Assembly (NCBI GenBank): GCA_903887845.1
Contig: CAISRC010000136.1
Span: 1-57,940, forward strand
Origin: an uncultured Chlorobiaceae bacterium
GTDB lineage: Bacteria > Bacteroidota > Chlorobiia > Chlorobiales > Chlorobiaceae
DNA length: 57,940 nt
Direction of reading: 5' to 3'
Shown piece after piece: positions 17,661 through 25,483 of the stretch. The first letter of the stretch is position 1. Every line of letters starts with the position of its first letter. Below the pieces are notes generated by a model. It worked only from the letters and a program-made list of their open reading frames with translations, did no database searches and was not told the origin of the DNA. The translations under genes and the position numbers were made by a program.

Positions 17661-18374
17661 ATGAGCGAGATTTACAATATCTACTGTGATGAATCCTGTC
17701 ATCTGGAGAATGATCGACAGAAAGCGATGGTACTTGGAGCTGTCTGGTGTCCGCTGGATAAGAGTCGGGAGATCGCTGTGCGCTTGCGTGAGATCAAGCA
17801 GAAACATGGTTGTTCATCGCTTTTTGAAGTGAAATGGACTAAAGTATCGCCTGCCAAGACTCGATTTTATCTGGATCTTGTCGATTATTTTTTCGATGAT
17901 GACGACTTGCATTTTCGGGCCTTGATAGTCCCCGACAAGTCGCTTATCCGCCATGATGCTTTTTCGGGTCAGGATCATGATGATTGGTATTACAAGATGT
18001 ACTTCGATATGCTGAAAGTCATCTTTAAACCTGAAGCCCGCTATCGCATCTATCTCGATATCAAGGATACGCGTGGTGCACAAAAAGTAGCTCAACTGCA
18101 TGAAGTGTTGTGTAACGACCGATATGACTTCTCACGGCAGGTAATTGAGCGGTTGCAACTTGTACACTCTCATGAGATCGAGCAATTACAGTTGGCCGAT
18201 CTGCTTATTGGTGCCGTCGGCTACCTAAACAGAAACCTTCATGGCAATGAGGGGAAAATTGCGCTCATTGAACGAATGAAACATCGTTCAGGCTACGACC
18301 TGACACGAACGACCCTGTTGCGTGAAGAAAAGATGAATATTTTCCGCTGGCATGCGACGGAGGTACAGGGATGA
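17661..18374 (+). CDS. DUF3800 family protein (RNase H-like fold)
   Basis: A 237-aa protein with the N-terminal YCDES signature (residues 8-12), the motif VKWTKVSPAKTRFYLDLVDYF, and a C-terminal LQLADLLIGAVGY. These are the conserved acidic positions of DUF3800, a family with a predicted RNase H-like nuclease fold that is common in prophage and defence islands. The length is normal. Its stop overlaps the start of the next reading frame by 4 bases (ATGA), showing translational coupling to a partner that is itself damaged. The function of the pair is not established; a nuclease-based defence or toxin role is inference from fold and context. Confidence 0.8.
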   Translation: MSEIYNIYCDESCHLENDRQKAMVLGAVWCPLDKSREIAVRLREIKQKHGCSSLFEVKWTKVSPAKTRFYLDLVDYFFDDDDLHFRALIVPDKSLIRHDAFSGQDHDDWYYKMYFDMLKVIFKPEARYRIYLDIKDTRGAQKVAQLHEVLCNDRYDFSRQVIERLQLVHSHEIEQLQLADLLIGAVGYLNRNLHGNEGKIALIERMKHRSGYDLTRTTLLREEKMNIFRWHATEVQG

Positions 18375-18767
18375 GTGACTTTCCAGTTTGGTTGCCATCG
18401 TTGGTACTTTTTTCTGATTATGAAGGTGATTGGAATCGGTATCTGGATGCCCTTTATACATGGTTCAGGCAGGATTTTATTGACAGTAAACCAGTTTTTC
18501 AAGGACGACGGCTTGGCTTGAAGCGGTACCCGCTGAGCCTTGGCAAGGAAGCCACGTTTTGGCATATAATCTCAGAGGGGAAAAACGAAGATGATCGACT
18601 TCCCGATTTCAGAAGGTGCGAACGTATTCGCTGGCCAAAGCAGGTAATTGAGCATGATAGTGATCCGGCCATAAAGGTTTGGCGAAATCAGCACGGACGC
18701 GAGGAAAGAATTTGAGCAAAGGAAATTACAGAAGGAATATGAAGAATTTCAGCGGAAAAAGAGCTGA
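18371..18767 (+). pseudogene. DUF3800 partner protein with internal deletion
   Basis: The intact part (114 aa) reads MSDFPVWLPSLVLFSDY, then GLKRYPLSLGKEATFWHIIS, then RLPDFRRCERIRWPKQVIE. As I recall them, relatives next to DUF3800 genes continue for another ~40 residues and end in a basic helix. Here the frame stops at 18715 just after HGREERI, yet a shifted frame from 18714 reads EQRKLQKEYEEFQRKKS and stops at 18767, which matches that ending. A deletion of roughly 100 bases that changed the frame explains both. The deletion edge (GAAATCAGC...GAGGAAAGAA) recurs at 20890-20919, so a repeat may have driven it. Confidence 0.6.
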
Positions 18768-18960
18768 AAAAGCTGAAGCCGCCCCGAAGGACGGCCTCGT
18801 TACTCCTTCCACACATGGTAGATGAGCTGCCTTAATATCGTTCATTACAGACAAAAAGTCAAGGGGGAACGATCAGGAAAGAAAAATATAGTTATGGTTT
18901 CTCACTTTCTCCAACATCAAAATTGTTTTTCATCCTGTCAACTCTAAACAAGATGATGAG
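18674..18960. repeat. Debris block sharing segments with 20882-20975
   Basis: Two segments here recur about 2.1 kb downstream in the same order. AGGTTTGGCGAAATCAGCAC and the following GGACGCGAGGAAAGAA (near 18676-18710) match 20884-20919. GAAAGAAAAATA followed by TTTCTCACTTTCTCCAACAT (near 18880-18920) matches 20916-20952. Nothing coding is visible between 18768 and 19015. Confidence 0.6.
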
Positions 18961-19015
18961 AATTGAACGGTTTTTTTATTAAAAAAGGAGTTTATAACCG
19001 GATGGAGATGAAAAG

Positions 19016-20083
19016 ATGAGCAAGAAAAAAGAGGTCTCTGTTGTTCGCTCCTCGGCTGCTGAATATCTGACATTTGTTGCTGCGGGCGGCAATTCAGAGG
19101 CCAGTGTGGAAATGCGCTATGCTGATGAAAACATCTGGCTGACCCAGAAGATGATGGCCACTCTGTATGATGTTTCGGTTTCGGCTGTCAACCAGCACTT
19201 GAAACGTATTTTTGCCGATAATGAGCTGGAACCAGGGGCAACTGTTAAGAAATACTTAATAGTTCAAACTGAGGGTGGTCGGGAAGTTCGGCGTGAAGTG
19301 GATCACTATAATCTTCAGGCAATAATTTCTGTCGGCTTCAAAATTGAAAATGAGCGTGCAGTCCAGTTCCGTAAGTGGGCCAACCAGATCGTGAAGGACT
19401 ATACGATTCAGGGGTGGACCATGGATGTGGAACGCCTTAAACATGGTGGAAGCATCCTGACCGATGAATATTTCGAGCGGCAACTTGAAAAAATCCGGGA
19501 AATCCGGCTTTCTGAACGCAAGTTCTATCAGAAAGTCACCGATATCTATTCCACCTCACTGGATTACGACAGATCAGCCACGGCCACAAAGCGCTTTTTC
19601 GCAGCCGTTCAAAATAAGATGCACTACTCCATACATGGCCAGACTGCAGCGGAAGTTATCGTGGAGCGTGCCGATCACCAGAAAGAAAACATGGGTCTGA
19701 CCAGTTGGGAGGGGGCTCCGCAAGGCAAGATCCACAAGTATGATGTCTCCATTGCAAAGAACTACCTGACCGGGTTTGAGCTTGAGCAGATGCAGCGTAT
19801 CGTTTCTGCCTATCTGGATATGGCCGAACTGCATGCCATGCGGCGAATTCCAATGACCATGGCAGACTGGGAAGAACGCCTGGGCGGGTTTTTGAAACTT
19901 TGGGATCGGGAAATTTTGCAGGATGCAGGCAAGGTGAGCGCAGAAATAGCCAAAGCTCATGCTGAGAGTGAATTTGAGAAATACCGCATTGTACAGGATC
20001 GGCTGTTTGAGAGCGATTTTGACAAAGTGGTGAAATGGATTGAGGCCTCGCGGAAAAAAGGAGAGGAACCTGACAAGTCGTAA
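19016..20083 (+). CDS. RhuM family protein
   Basis: A 355-aa protein of the RhuM family (first described on a Salmonella pathogenicity island). It has a helix-turn-helix-like N-terminus (IWLTQKMMATLYDVSVSAVN) followed by the conserved block REVRREVDHYNLQAIISVG and FRKWANQIVKDYTIQGW. The second half is a helical region with KFYQKVTDIYSTSLDYD and LDMAELHAMRRIPMTM. The length is normal and the frame intact. The molecular function is unknown; family members travel on islands near restriction and toxin genes, which matches this setting. The 3' end of the gene abuts an HNH fragment without an operon-like arrangement. Confidence 0.85.
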   Translation: MSKKKEVSVVRSSAAEYLTFVAAGGNSEASVEMRYADENIWLTQKMMATLYDVSVSAVNQHLKRIFADNELEPGATVKKYLIVQTEGGREVRREVDHYNLQAIISVGFKIENERAVQFRKWANQIVKDYTIQGWTMDVERLKHGGSILTDEYFERQLEKIREIRLSERKFYQKVTDIYSTSLDYDRSATATKRFFAAVQNKMHYSIHGQTAAEVIVERADHQKENMGLTSWEGAPQGKIHKYDVSIAKNYLTGFELEQMQRIVSAYLDMAELHAMRRIPMTMADWEERLGGFLKLWDREILQDAGKVSAEIAKAHAESEFEKYRIVQDRLFESDFDKVVKWIEASRKKGEEPDKS

Positions 20084-20085
20084 GT

Positions 20086-20350
20086 CGGGAGATATCAGTG
20101 TCAAGGAGATGATTGAGCACCGGGGTGATATCCATCATATTTTCCCCCGGCAGTATTTGAATGAAAATGGTATCTGCCAGAGCCAGTATAATCAGGTGGA
20201 TGTCCAGCAGGAGATTAACATCAAGGTAGGGAAGCGCTCTCCGGCAGACTATATCGGTCAAATCCGTGAGCAATGTCAAAGCGGGAAGCTTGCTTTTGGC
20301 GGTATTGATAATTCCTCTTGCATTCGATACGGCAATGCCGTACATTAATT
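20086..20350 (+). pseudogene. HNH (DUF262/GmrSD-type) C-terminal fragment, copy 1
   Basis: The reading frame contains SVKEMIEHRGDIHHIFPRQYL and then [19 protein letters not shown], the HNH-type nuclease core (DIHHIFP) found near the C-terminus of DUF262/GmrSD-type restriction proteins. The ParB-like N-terminal half is absent and the frame ends soon after GGIDN. Compared with copy 2 at 25484 it lacks six residues (the GANYVY segment) but keeps a 17-residue stretch that copy 2 has lost. It is a dead fragment. Confidence 0.65.
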
Positions 20351-20352
20351 TC

Positions 20353-20606
20353 ATGCAAGTAGTCATTGAAACCCCCGATTATCTGACCGATGCCAAGGCG
20401 CTTGGCTTATCGGAAGATGAACGTCGAGCAATCGTTAATTATGTGGCGCAATATCCTGATTCCGGGGATGAAATGAAGGGTACGGGCGGAGCGGTGAAAA
20501 AGCCAATTTGTCGCAAGCGGAAAAAAATGAACTGAAGCAAATTTTAGGATCGCTTGCCGAGATTTACAGAAAAGGAGTGAAACGCCATGTCAAAAGCAGG
20601 AAGTAA
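20353..20606 (+). pseudogene. RelE/HigB-like toxin with internal deletion
   Basis: The N-terminal part reads [20 protein letters not shown] and then [14 protein letters not shown], a typical RelE-type (PF06296-like) toxin beginning. The middle with the catalytic beta strands (normally ~35 residues after GTGGA) is missing. A shifted frame then gives the toxin's normal ending, [17 protein letters not shown] and [18 protein letters not shown], stopping at 20606. The end overlaps the antitoxin start at 20587 in the usual toxin-first arrangement. A roughly 100-base frame-changing deletion has killed the toxin while leaving the antitoxin intact. Confidence 0.75.
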
Positions 20607-20786
20607 ACTTATCAAATCCGCGAATCAGGCCCTTGCCTATGCTCGTGGTGAAATCAGCGAAGGATTTATTGCTCATGTCCCGGAAGATGTGGATGTCAAG
20701 TCTATCCGCTTGGGCTTGGGGTTGACTCAACCGGAATTTTCTTTGCGGTTTGGTTTCGATGTTCGAACGCTTCAAGATTGGGAACA
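20552..20786. repeat. 235-bp direct repeat, copy A
   Basis: Starts GCTTGCCGAG and ends GATTGGGAACA; nearly identical to 22843-23077. It spans the 3' end of the toxin and the first two thirds of the antitoxin gene. The differences are scattered single bases, several silent. Confidence 0.9.
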
Positions 20787-20877
20787 GAAACGCCGACAAC
20801 CTGAACGAGCAGCGCGGGTTCTTTTAACTGTCATTGCTCATGAACCTGATGCTGTCAGCCGTGCTCTGGCTCATTAA
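20587..20877 (+). CDS. XRE-family antitoxin (HigA/NadS-like)
   Basis: A 96-aa helix-turn-helix protein. The N-terminal linker [19 protein letters not shown] is followed by the DNA-binding core ([20 protein letters not shown] then [19 protein letters not shown]), a Cro/C1-type fold used by HigA- and NadS-like antitoxins. A strong AAAGGAG site at 20571 precedes the ATG, which overlaps the end of the toxin remnant. In such pairs the antitoxin binds the operator and neutralises the RelE-type toxin; here the toxin is deleted internally, so this is an orphan antitoxin that could still repress its promoter. A truncated second copy lies at 22878. Confidence 0.85.
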   Translation: MSKAGSKLIKSANQALAYARGEISEGFIAHVPEDVDVKSIRLGLGLTQPEFSLRFGFDVRTLQDWEQKRRQPERAARVLLTVIAHEPDAVSRALAH

Positions 20878-20881
20878 TTCA

Positions 20882-21059
20882 GAAGGTTTTGCGAAATCAG
20901 CGCGGACGCGAGGAAAGAAAAATAAAGGTACAGTTTCCCACTCTGTCCAACATCAAAACTGAGTTTCATTCTGTCGAAGAGCGCTTTAAAGTGCTCAATT
21001 CGGCAATCCTGAAAGACAAGGCATGGGATCGTGATAGTGCTGAAATCATCAGGCTTGCA
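20882..21059 (+). repeat. Repeated non-coding debris, copy A
   Basis: The first part (20882-20952) repeats sequence from 18674-18920. The second part (about 20972-21059), GAAGAGCGCTTTAAAGTGCT through CTGAAATCATCAGG, is a diverged copy of 27285-27363. Translated it gives VEERFKVLNSAILKDKAW, conserved between copies, so it derives from a real gene I cannot name. Confidence 0.6.
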
Positions 21060-21294
21060 AGAGGCAGGAGAGTTGCTCTCTCAGAAACTCGGGAGCAAAA
21101 TCAGCTCCATTGCTCCAGCTCAAGGTGTGGCCTTCGAGAGTGAACGATCTGAAAAACTCCTTGTCTTTGAGAGGTTCAAACAGTTCGCCATACAGCTCGG
21201 GGGATAAATCAATCTCTCCTTCTGCGCCATCATTGAATGCAACCCATACCTTGTAGTCCCCGCAATATCTGGCTTGTGTAACGTGCATAAACAT
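21049..21294 (-). CDS. DUF2442 family protein
   Basis: An 81-aa protein with the DUF2442 pattern: VTQARYCGDYKVWVAFNDG, then the acidic stretch EGEIDLSPELYGELFEPLKD, then FFRSFTLEGHTLSWSNGADFAPEFL. The family is a small beta-rich domain nearly always found next to DUF4160, as here, where it starts 3 bases after the DUF4160 stop on the minus strand. The pairing and the mobile distribution suggest a toxin-antitoxin-like unit, but no activity is known to me. The frame is intact. Confidence 0.8.
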   Translation of the reverse strand: MFMHVTQARYCGDYKVWVAFNDGAEGEIDLSPELYGELFEPLKDKEFFRSFTLEGHTLSWSNGADFAPEFLREQLSCLLQA

Positions 21295-21297
21295 GAC

Positions 21298-21558
21298 TTA
21301 CTCCAGTGGCTTAATTTTCAATAGTGGTTTTCTGTTCATTGCGGCCTCCCAATTAACCATAAGTTCTTGCTGATGAAGAACATACCAATCAAGCACAGCG
21401 CTAAGGGCTCTTCTTGGAAACCTGCCGTTTACCACCCCGGTTTCAATATCAACAGTAATTTCATATTCACCATATTCGGCATGAAAATGTGGTGGAACGT
21501 GTTCCCCCCGAATATACATCCGTATGATTATTCCAAGAAAGCGGCTGATTTCAGGCAT
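21298..21558 (-). CDS. DUF4160 family protein
   Basis: An 86-aa protein with the DUF4160 signature: MPEISRFLGIIIRMYIRGEH, then VPPHFHAEYGEYE with the conserved PPHFHAxY histidine motif, then a C-terminal helix LDWYVLHQQELMVNWEAA. It is the upstream gene of a two-gene minus-strand unit with DUF2442 (3-base gap). The conserved histidines suggest a nuclease or metal site, but the biochemical function is unknown. A broken paralogous pair lies at 24756-25345. Confidence 0.82.
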   Translation of the reverse strand: MPEISRFLGIIIRMYIRGEHVPPHFHAEYGEYEITVDIETGVVNGRFPRRALSAVLDWYVLHQQELMVNWEAAMNRKPLLKIKPLE

Positions 21559-21615
21559 AATGCTATGTCATAATAAAATTAGTACGCCAAAGCCAGTAGT
21601 GAATGTCAAATCTTT

Positions 21616-22554
21616 TTATGACACATCCGATTTATTGAAAACAGCATCCAGAGTCGGAGCTGTGAGAACTGCTTTACCCCAAGCTTCCAGCTCCTTTGCT
21701 TTGGCGCACTTTAACCGCGCTGAAGCCCATTCGGGTAACATGCCAAAACGGCACTCAAGCTGAGTTTTTAGTAAATTGTATTGCCCCTTGACCATACCCT
21801 TGGCCACGCCAATTCGTTCTATGCTTGTGATGTATTCCATCTTCTCTTTCTCCTCAATTGTTTCAAGTTCTTGCCAGACCTTGCTGTTCAACCATTCGGG
21901 CAGTTGCATCAACCAGTCTAAAATATAAAATAAATCAATGATACGTTGTTTATCCCATTGATGCTGACAGAGTATTCGCAATAAACGGATTTTTGCTGCG
22001 TAGCGTTCCTGATCCTGCTTTTTGGTTTTTTGGGTCAGGATATGAGCTGCCGTAATCCATCCAAAAACGTTATCTGATTCCAGCAGCTCATCAAGTCGCT
22101 CTTCGTAATCGGTCAGCTTGGCAACGGGAAAATTGAAGGTATGACTGCAGCCCAGCAGGGTAAAGCCATAAGAGGATGGTTTCCACTGCTTGTGTGTATC
22201 CGCCAGTACTGCCAAACTGGCAACAGGTCGCCTGTATCGGTCAAAAATACGGTAATTGTAAACAAACATTCGTTCGGCAAACTCAGCTTGCTTTTTACCC
22301 TGTACTTCAATGTGAATATATATCCACTTCTCGTCACCATTCAAAACATTCACCCTGACCAGCTTGTCAACAAAACGCTTCCCCAACTTGGCATCCTGAA
22401 CTATGGCCCGCAGCTCCTGATCCAGAAAAACATGCTCCTTTGCCCAATCTATTTCAGCATGAACCAGTGGGAAGTAGAATTCCATAAACTCCTGAAGGTA
22501 GTTCTCAACGGCCCTTTTCCACGGGCTGTCATACTTATCATTTGGCGTCTCCAT
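21616..22554 (-). CDS. Rpn family recombination-promoting nuclease / putative transposase (YhgA-like)
   Basis: A 312-aa protein taken from the METPNDKYDSPWKRAVENYL start, which is where I recall relatives in this group beginning; the frame stays open upstream to 22632 without similarity. The N-terminal PD-(D/E)XK nuclease domain shows FYFPLVHAEIDWAKEHVFLD, then the catalytic strand WIYIHIEVQGKKQAEFAERM (E and Q-x-K at about residue 105) and FVYNYRIFDRY. The C-terminal third is helical (QYNLLKTQLECRFGMLPEWA). Rpn proteins cut DNA and promote RecA-independent recombination; they are abundant in Chlorobium-type genomes. A decayed copy lies at 27495-27925. Confidence 0.82.
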   Translation of the reverse strand: METPNDKYDSPWKRAVENYLQEFMEFYFPLVHAEIDWAKEHVFLDQELRAIVQDAKLGKRFVDKLVRVNVLNGDEKWIYIHIEVQGKKQAEFAERMFVYNYRIFDRYRRPVASLAVLADTHKQWKPSSYGFTLLGCSHTFNFPVAKLTDYEERLDELLESDNVFGWITAAHILTQKTKKQDQERYAAKIRLLRILCQHQWDKQRIIDLFYILDWLMQLPEWLNSKVWQELETIEEKEKMEYITSIERIGVAKGMVKGQYNLLKTQLECRFGMLPEWASARLKCAKAKELEAWGKAVLTAPTLDAVFNKSDVS

Positions 22555-22842
22555 AGGTTGTGTTGTGTTCCGGCAACGTTCATTGGGCAGACAGAGTACG
22601 CGCAGCGATGCGTAATCGTCAATATAAAACACTCTAATAATATCAGCAATCTCCCTTAATACAAAATAATTCAGGTATTTTACGCATCAATGTTTATTGC
22701 CAGGATGCCGTTCTGAGTTATGTGGAACTGTCGCGATACCGTCACGACCTGTTCTATAGTTGTTCCAGACTCAAGTGGACAAAGGGGGGCTCAGGCAAGC
22801 TCTATGGCTCATTTTGTATGCTTGTTGTTATATTTTGGTGTA

Positions 22843-23077
22843 GCTTGCCGAGATTTACAGAAAAGGAGTGAAACGCCATGTCAAAAGCAGGAAGTAAACT
22901 TATCAAATCCGCAAATCAGGCCCTTGCCTATGCACGTGGTGAAATCAGCGAAGGATTTATTGCTCATGTCCCGGAAGATGTGGACGTCAAATCCATCCGC
23001 CTTGGCCTGGGGTTGACGCAACCGGAATTTTCTTTGCGGTTTGGCTTCGATGTTCGAGCGCTTCAAGATTGGGAACA
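22843..23077. repeat. 235-bp direct repeat, copy B
   Basis: Second copy of 20552-20786. Its left edge lies within the toxin's last codons and its right edge cuts the antitoxin after the codons for LQDWE. The junctions mark where a recombination or insertion joined this copy to the next module. Confidence 0.9.
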
Positions 23078-23078
23078 T
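22878..23078 (+). pseudogene. Truncated copy of the XRE antitoxin
   Basis: The first 67 residues equal the antitoxin at 20587 apart from one change (RALQ for RTLQ). After LQDWEH the reading frame passes into unrelated sequence, so the end of the fold is missing. The ribosome site is intact, so a partial protein could be made, but it lacks the last helices. Confidence 0.8.
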
Positions 23079-23167
23079 GGTTCGAATGGAGAGACGCGGA
23101 TATGCGCCTTTATGGCTTTATTTTGTTCATGTTGTTTATATTGAACTCTAACAAACCATTAAGCGCC

Positions 23168-24319
23168 ATGAGCAGCACGTTGAACAACATTGAATTCCTT
23201 AGCCCCCGGCTCGTTGGTGAACGATTTTTGGGACATGCCATTCCTCTCGAGGTTCTCAGGGATTTGGCTGTTCTGGAAGAAATGCTTGTTGAAACCGCCA
23301 AATGGGGGTACATGCAAGAACACCCCGACAGGAAACGCATTCCCCGTGGTTTTACCAACGGTGTCTCTCTCAAGCTGACAGGTATTGAAGAGGGAAGTGC
23401 CATCCCAAAAATAGCTTTGTTCTTCACGCTTGCGGGAACAAGTCTGGATCTTTTCCCTTCTGATAATGCTCATTACTTTCACCTGGCTAAAAACTCGATA
23501 GTTAACGCGGTTAATGCTGCCGAACAAAATCGTGATATCAAGGAGTATTTGCCTGAAAATCTTCTCTGTTATTTTGATCGAATAGGTAGAAGTCTCAGAG
23601 ATGGCGAGTCACTTGAGTTGAATCCTGCTGATACAGCTCAACCGGCTCGACTTAACAAAACTACTCGCAGAAAATTATTACTTGCCTCTTCCAATGTGTT
23701 GGAGCTTACTGAGGAGATTACCCTGAGAGGCTCAATACCTGCTGCCGATCAGGCAAAAATGACGTTTGATTTGCACATTATCAGTGGACCTACAGTGAGT
23801 GCGCCAATTTCACCGCAACATTGTGACATCGTCAAAGAGGCTTTCATGCGTTATGGTAATGGCGGTATCGTGATGCTGCAGGGGATAGGAAGGTTTAATC
23901 GCAATAATCGGCTTCAAAGCATCGATTCTGTCGAGCACATCAGCTTGCTGGATGCTAACGACGTGTTGGTTCAGTTGGATGAACTGCGCTCTTTGGAGAA
24001 TGGCTGGCTTGATGGTGAAGGTGTTGCTCCGGGTAAAGAGGGGCTGGACTGGCTTGTCGGCTATTTTGAAACCTATTACTCGGATGAATTGCCTGTGCCA
24101 TGCATTTATCCGACACCCGAAGGTGGAGTTCAAATTGAATGGGCCCTGAATGGTTATGAAATAACTCTTGCTGTAAATATTGATACCCGTCAGGGTGAGT
24201 TTCATGCCCTGAACATGAGTAATGATGACGAAATCATAAAGTCTCTTGATTTCAACAAGCCCGATGATTGTGTGTTGCTGAATCAGGAACTCAAGACACT
24301 ATCGGAGGCTGAGGTATGA
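23168..24319 (+). CDS. Conserved hypothetical protein of a two-gene island module
   Basis: A 383-aa protein from the ATG of MSSTLNNIEFLSPRLVGERF. The open frame extends back to 23069, but those codons lie in the antitoxin repeat junction and include an artefactual hydrophobic stretch. Recognisable blocks are HAIPLEVLRDLAVLEEMLVE, KRIPRGFTNGVSLKLTGIEE and, near the end, LDELRSLENGWLDGEGVAP and IYPTPEGGVQIEWALNGYE. I remember similar proteins as uncharacterised pairs in genomic islands, with this larger gene overlapping a ~120-aa gene by 4 bases. There is no signal peptide or membrane segment. The function is unknown; a toxin-antitoxin or defence role is only suggested by context. Confidence 0.65.
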   Translation: MSSTLNNIEFLSPRLVGERFLGHAIPLEVLRDLAVLEEMLVETAKWGYMQEHPDRKRIPRGFTNGVSLKLTGIEEGSAIPKIALFFTLAGTSLDLFPSDNAHYFHLAKNSIVNAVNAAEQNRDIKEYLPENLLCYFDRIGRSLRDGESLELNPADTAQPARLNKTTRRKLLLASSNVLELTEEITLRGSIPAADQAKMTFDLHIISGPTVSAPISPQHCDIVKEAFMRYGNGGIVMLQGIGRFNRNNRLQSIDSVEHISLLDANDVLVQLDELRSLENGWLDGEGVAPGKEGLDWLVGYFETYYSDELPVPCIYPTPEGGVQIEWALNGYEITLAVNIDTRQGEFHALNMSNDDEIIKSLDFNKPDDCVLLNQELKTLSEAEV

Positions 24320-24684
24320 ATGACGCTACATTGATGCTTCGCCAGATTCATCCAAGCTTTATCAAGCAAGGCCAGATAACTTCCCAGGCATTCCGCCCTA
24401 CAATCAAGGATGATAAAAAGCTTTCCGTATACGATAACGATATGATTACTGCGGAGAAAGCTTACGAGCACTATACCAAAAAGCTGCTAAAAAGTTCAAC
24501 AGGTGTTTTGGCTGTCAGTGTCAAGGAATGTAATGAGTTAAGCCTGCCTGTTTTATCCGATCCGGCACCGTTTCCCGAACATGCTCTAATCGATTTTTCA
24601 GACTATTCATATCCTCAATCTGAAAAATTAGCTAAAAAGTTACGGCAAAAGGCAGTTGAGCGTGCATGGCTGTATGTTTTGTAA
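24316..24684 (+). CDS. Conserved hypothetical protein, partner of the preceding gene
   Basis: A 122-aa protein whose ATG overlaps the upstream stop (ATGA), implying translational coupling. Conserved-looking blocks are LRQIHPSFIKQGQITSQAFR, KKLSVYDNDMITAEKAYEHY and DPAPFPEHALIDFSDYSYPQ, with a basic C-terminal helix. I know no domain name for it. It is always second in the pair in the examples I recall, which points to a physical partner of the larger protein. Confidence 0.65.
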   Translation: MNDATLMLRQIHPSFIKQGQITSQAFRPTIKDDKKLSVYDNDMITAEKAYEHYTKKLLKSSTGVLAVSVKECNELSLPVLSDPAPFPEHALIDFSDYSYPQSEKLAKKLRQKAVERAWLYVL

Positions 24685-24755
24685 ACAACAGAGGGTGATT
24701 GCTGATAAATGGTTTGTTGCGGCTGGCGGCAACATTTTTTACCATGAATGATTCG

Positions 24756-25055
24756 TTACCGATCCTGTGACTGTTCGACTTTGTGCATCTGGGCTGCAAA
24801 GGTGTCGATGTGTTCGTCCCAGGCATAGAGCAAGTCAGGGTCAAAGTCCGCCCCATTTGGCCATACTATAGTTCCAACTTCCTCGTCAACGCTGACTTGC
24901 CTGAAAAAATCATGATTGCGCAGTGGTTCATAGAGTTCACCATACAAAATGGGTTCCAGATTGATTTCCCTTACCGTACCGTTATCGAAATGTACACGCA
25001 ATGAAAAGCAGTCAAGAATATCGACAGCTAAGACCCTTATAAATTGATGTTTCAT
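24756..25055 (-). CDS. DUF2442 family protein, second copy
   Basis: A 99-aa protein: VLAVDILDCFSLRVHFDNGT, then VREINLEPILYGELYEPLRN, then VGTIVWPNGADFDPDLLYAW, the full DUF2442 pattern. It is a distant paralogue of 21049-21294 (different sequence, same family), so the two pairs were acquired separately or diverged long ago. It follows the broken DUF4160 gene by 19 bases on the minus strand and is itself intact. Confidence 0.8.
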   Translation of the reverse strand: MKHQFIRVLAVDILDCFSLRVHFDNGTVREINLEPILYGELYEPLRNHDFFRQVSVDEEVGTIVWPNGADFDPDLLYAWDEHIDTFAAQMHKVEQSQDR

Positions 25056-25074
25056 AGTGCGTTATCGTCTTGAA

Positions 25075-25345
25075 TTAACGGAGCGGTTCTATTTTTACCG
25101 GGGCCTTGCCATCCTGTAACAAATCCCAATCGGTCAAAAGTTCAAACTGATGAATTTCAGCCCAAGCCATCACAAGTCGCCGCTGCCTTTCGGGTAATGC
25201 GCCTTCCATCATGGTAACCGGGTCAATAGAAAAAACGGCTTGTGAATCCCGGGTAATAGGCGTGAAAATGAGGCGTATGATGGGGAACATCCAGCTCAGC
25301 ATACATTCGTATCAAAATCCCTTAAAATCGTGATAGTTCAGGCAT
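25075..25345 (-). pseudogene. DUF4160 family protein, double frameshift
   Basis: Three frames are needed to read it. MPELSRF comes from the ATG at 25345, then GILIRMYAELDVPHHTPHFH with AYYPGF in a second frame, then AVFSIDPVTMMEGALPERQ through APVKIEPLR in a third. The pieces line up in order with the DUF4160 family, including the PHFHAYY motif, so two small indels have destroyed an otherwise complete gene. Confidence 0.75.
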
Positions 25346-25483
25346 TATCCAAAAGTTTACTTTTAAAGAAGTTGCTGGAAGTATTGTCTTGATTACATCC
25401 AAATAATCTCCGTTCGAAATTTACTCAAATAACAGGCTGATACAAAGCTGACATTCCAGAAGTAAATCAAAGGCCTCCTGTCG

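Noticed and set aside
17409-19015. A DGR reverse transcriptase, Avd or template repeat after NACHT gene 2
   Set aside because: I looked on both strands downstream and between the NACHT genes and found neither an RT-like protein nor an adenine-rich copy of the variable region.
20889-21143. An 84-residue frame as a gene
   Set aside because: It crosses two repeat junctions and overlaps the DUF2442 gene on the other strand; only a short segment is conserved with another copy.
23069-23167. N-terminal extension with a hydrophobic helix on the 23168 protein
   Set aside because: These codons lie across the end of the duplicated antitoxin segment, so the apparent membrane helix is a junction artefact.
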